Made by a program: the position numbers and the translations under genes. From CBDUUP01 sp965370435 (GTDB lineage: Bacteria; Chloroflexota; Anaerolineae; Anaerolineales; UBA11579), in the NCBI GenBank assembly GCA_965370435.1, contig CBDUUP010000289.1, positions 1-6,069 on the forward strand: DNA of 6,069 nt. Direction: 5' to 3'. The notes beneath the pieces were generated by a model. That model was not told the DNA's origin, ran no database searches, and saw only the letters and a program-made list of their open reading frames with translations. Positions 5,172-6,069 of this stretch are shown piece after piece; within the stretch, counting starts at the first letter, position 1, and each line of letters starts with the position of its first letter.

Positions 5172-5900
5172 ATGGACGCCCAACAAACCGCCGCCATCCT
5201 CGAAACCCTCCATAAAGGCGAAATGAAAATCGAAGGCCAATTTATGTGGGGGTCGAACTATACCTTCATGGCTGAAGTGCAAGACGGCGATTCCACCCTG
5301 CCCGCGGTCTACAAGCCCATCAAAGGAGAGCGCCCCTTATGGGACTTCCCCGCCGATTCTCTGGCTGGGCGGGAGGTGGCCGCTTTCCTGGTCAGCGAGG
5401 CCCTGAGCTGGCAACTGGTGCCTCCCACCATCCTCCGCCGCGAAGGGCCTGTAGGCCCCGGCTCTTTGCAGTACTTCGTACAACACAACCCCGAATACCA
5501 TTATTTCTCCCTCAAACCGGCCGACCAACAGCGGCTTCCCCCCGTCGCCGCTTTCGACGCCCTGATCAACAACGCCGACCGCAAGGGCGGACACGTCCTG
5601 GTGGATGAAGATAACCACATGTGGCTGATAGACCACGGCGTCTGCTTCCACGCTCAAGATAAACTCCGCACCGTGATCTGGGATTTCGCCGGAGACCCTT
5701 TGACCGAGGAGATCTGCGCCGCAATAGAATCATTCACCCAAAAACTCCACCCCGGCTCACCCCTCACCCAGTCCCTCCAACCCCACCTCAACCAACCCGA
5801 GCTAGACGCCCTCCTCGCCCGCGCCCAACGTCTCCTCCAATCCGGTCGCTTCCCCACCCCCCCTCCCGACGTCCGCTCCTACCCCTGGCCCGCGATATAA
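5172..5900 (+). CDS. SCO1664 family protein, PI3/4-kinase-like
   Basis: A protein of 242 residues matching the SCO1664 family (TIGR03843), which is distantly related to phosphatidylinositol 3-/4-kinases. The motifs are in kinase order: a glycine-containing GSNYTFMAEV strand (27-36), AVYKPIKGERPLWDFP (45-60) with candidate ATP-binding Lys48, REVAAFLVSEAL (67-78), VPPTILR (83-89), the catalytic-loop-like NNADRKGGH (133-141) with Asp136, and the metal-binding-like DHG (154-156) in place of DFG. RTVIWDFAG (166-174) is a family signature. The proline-rich C-terminal end (about 228-242) looks unstructured. All expected catalytic residues are present, so an active kinase is plausible, but its substrate is unknown. 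Although related to lipid kinases it has no membrane segment. It starts 8 bases after the DUF3090 stop with no Shine-Dalgarno sequence (CCTTCCCC before the ATG), which suggests translational coupling. Confidence 0.9.
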   Translation: MDAQQTAAILETLHKGEMKIEGQFMWGSNYTFMAEVQDGDSTLPAVYKPIKGERPLWDFPADSLAGREVAAFLVSEALSWQLVPPTILRREGPVGPGSLQYFVQHNPEYHYFSLKPADQQRLPPVAAFDALINNADRKGGHVLVDEDNHMWLIDHGVCFHAQDKLRTVIWDFAGDPLTEEICAAIESFTQKLHPGSPLTQSLQPHLNQPELDALLARAQRLLQSGRFPTPPPDVRSYPWPAI

Positions 5901-5901
5901 G

Positions 5902-5928
5902 GGTCTGAGTGGTCTAATTGGTCTGGAA
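5902..5928 (+). repeat. Degenerate 9-base triplicate
   Basis: Three adjacent 9-base words follow the SCO1664-type stop codon almost directly: GGTCTGAGT, GGTCTAATT, GGTCTGGAA. They share GGTCT exactly. It is another short-word array with a different period from its neighbours. Confidence 0.55.
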
Positions 5929-5932
5929 AAAC

Positions 5933-6006
5933 GTAAACAAGGAAACAGGTAAACACGGCAAAGCAAACCGGCAAGTTTTTCCCTGTTTCCCTGTATACTT
6001 GTTTAC
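5933..6006. repeat. Inverted repeat, 23-base arms
   Basis: The left arm 5933-5955 and the right arm 5984-6006 are complementary at 20 of 23 positions around a 28-base centre. Each arm is built from the same 8-base words (GTAAACAA, GGAAACAG and relatives) in opposite orientation. Transcribed, it could form a long hairpin downstream of the cassette. It is not a standard terminator because no T-run follows the right arm. Confidence 0.6.
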
Positions 6007-6054
6007 CTGTATACCTGTATACCTGTATACCTGTATACCTGTATACCTGTTTAC
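5983..6054 (+). repeat. Nine-unit tandem array of 8-base words
   Basis: Exactly 72 bases made of nine 8-base units: CTGTTTCC, CTGTATAC, TTGTTTAC, then CTGTATAC five times (6007-6046), then CTGTTTAC. These are the reverse complements of the words at 3806-3857. The five perfect copies suggest recent slippage expansion. The array is not CRISPR: there are no spacers. The remaining bases, 6055-6069, show no further feature. Confidence 0.85.
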
Positions 6055-6069
6055 CCGCCTTTCTCCTTG

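Noticed and set aside
5983..6054. CRISPR array
   Set aside because: The units are 8 bases and directly adjacent with no unique spacers, and no cas gene is present.

Overview
The window looks like chromosomal DNA of a Chloroflexota bacterium, probably of the Anaerolineae/Caldilineae type. The main evidence is a three-gene cassette of a histidine-phosphatase-fold 'phosphomutase', a DUF3090 protein and an SCO1664-type PI3/4-kinase-like protein. As far as I recall, this set is nearly confined to Actinobacteria and Chloroflexi. The moderately GC-rich genes separated by AT-richer spacers full of short repeats fit an environmental Chloroflexota genome. The assignment is an inference from gene families; no rRNA or other marker is present.

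Layout. (1) Bases 1-105 hold a GC-rich palindrome and no gene. (2) Bases 106-2091, minus strand, hold a two-gene operon: a HEAT-like, DUF1186-resembling protein of unknown function with a very lysine-rich tail, followed 21 bases later by a UPF0158 family protein. Both are clearly AT-richer than the genes to their right. (3) Bases 2092-2398 are a divergent intergenic region. It holds a TATAAT-type -10 for each direction, a near-perfect 20-base duplication of the rarA start region 243 bases apart, an inverted repeat built on GTGCGATCAAAT, and two further hairpins. (4) Bases 2399-3817, plus strand, are rarA (mgsA), a complete clamp-loader-like AAA+ ATPase of stalled-fork metabolism. (5) Bases 3806-3957 contain two kinds of short-word tandem array. 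One of them supplies the last three codons and the stop of rarA. (6) Bases 3958-5900, plus strand, are the cassette: phosphomutase-like protein, DUF3090 protein, SCO1664 family protein. (7) Bases 5901-6069 have no gene. They hold a 9-base triplicate and a large inverted and tandem 8-base-word array.

How the genes may work together. RarA acts on DNA at blocked replication forks and has no evident link to the cassette beyond adjacency. The cassette pairs a probable kinase (NNADRK and DHG motifs, candidate ATP lysine) with a probable phosphotransferase/phosphatase (RHG and later GH histidines) and a small protein ending in a CPxCG...HxCP zinc-binding-like motif. Its substrate is, to my knowledge, undetermined, and it is the best candidate here for an undescribed pathway. 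The intergenic word arrays are the most unusual non-coding signal.
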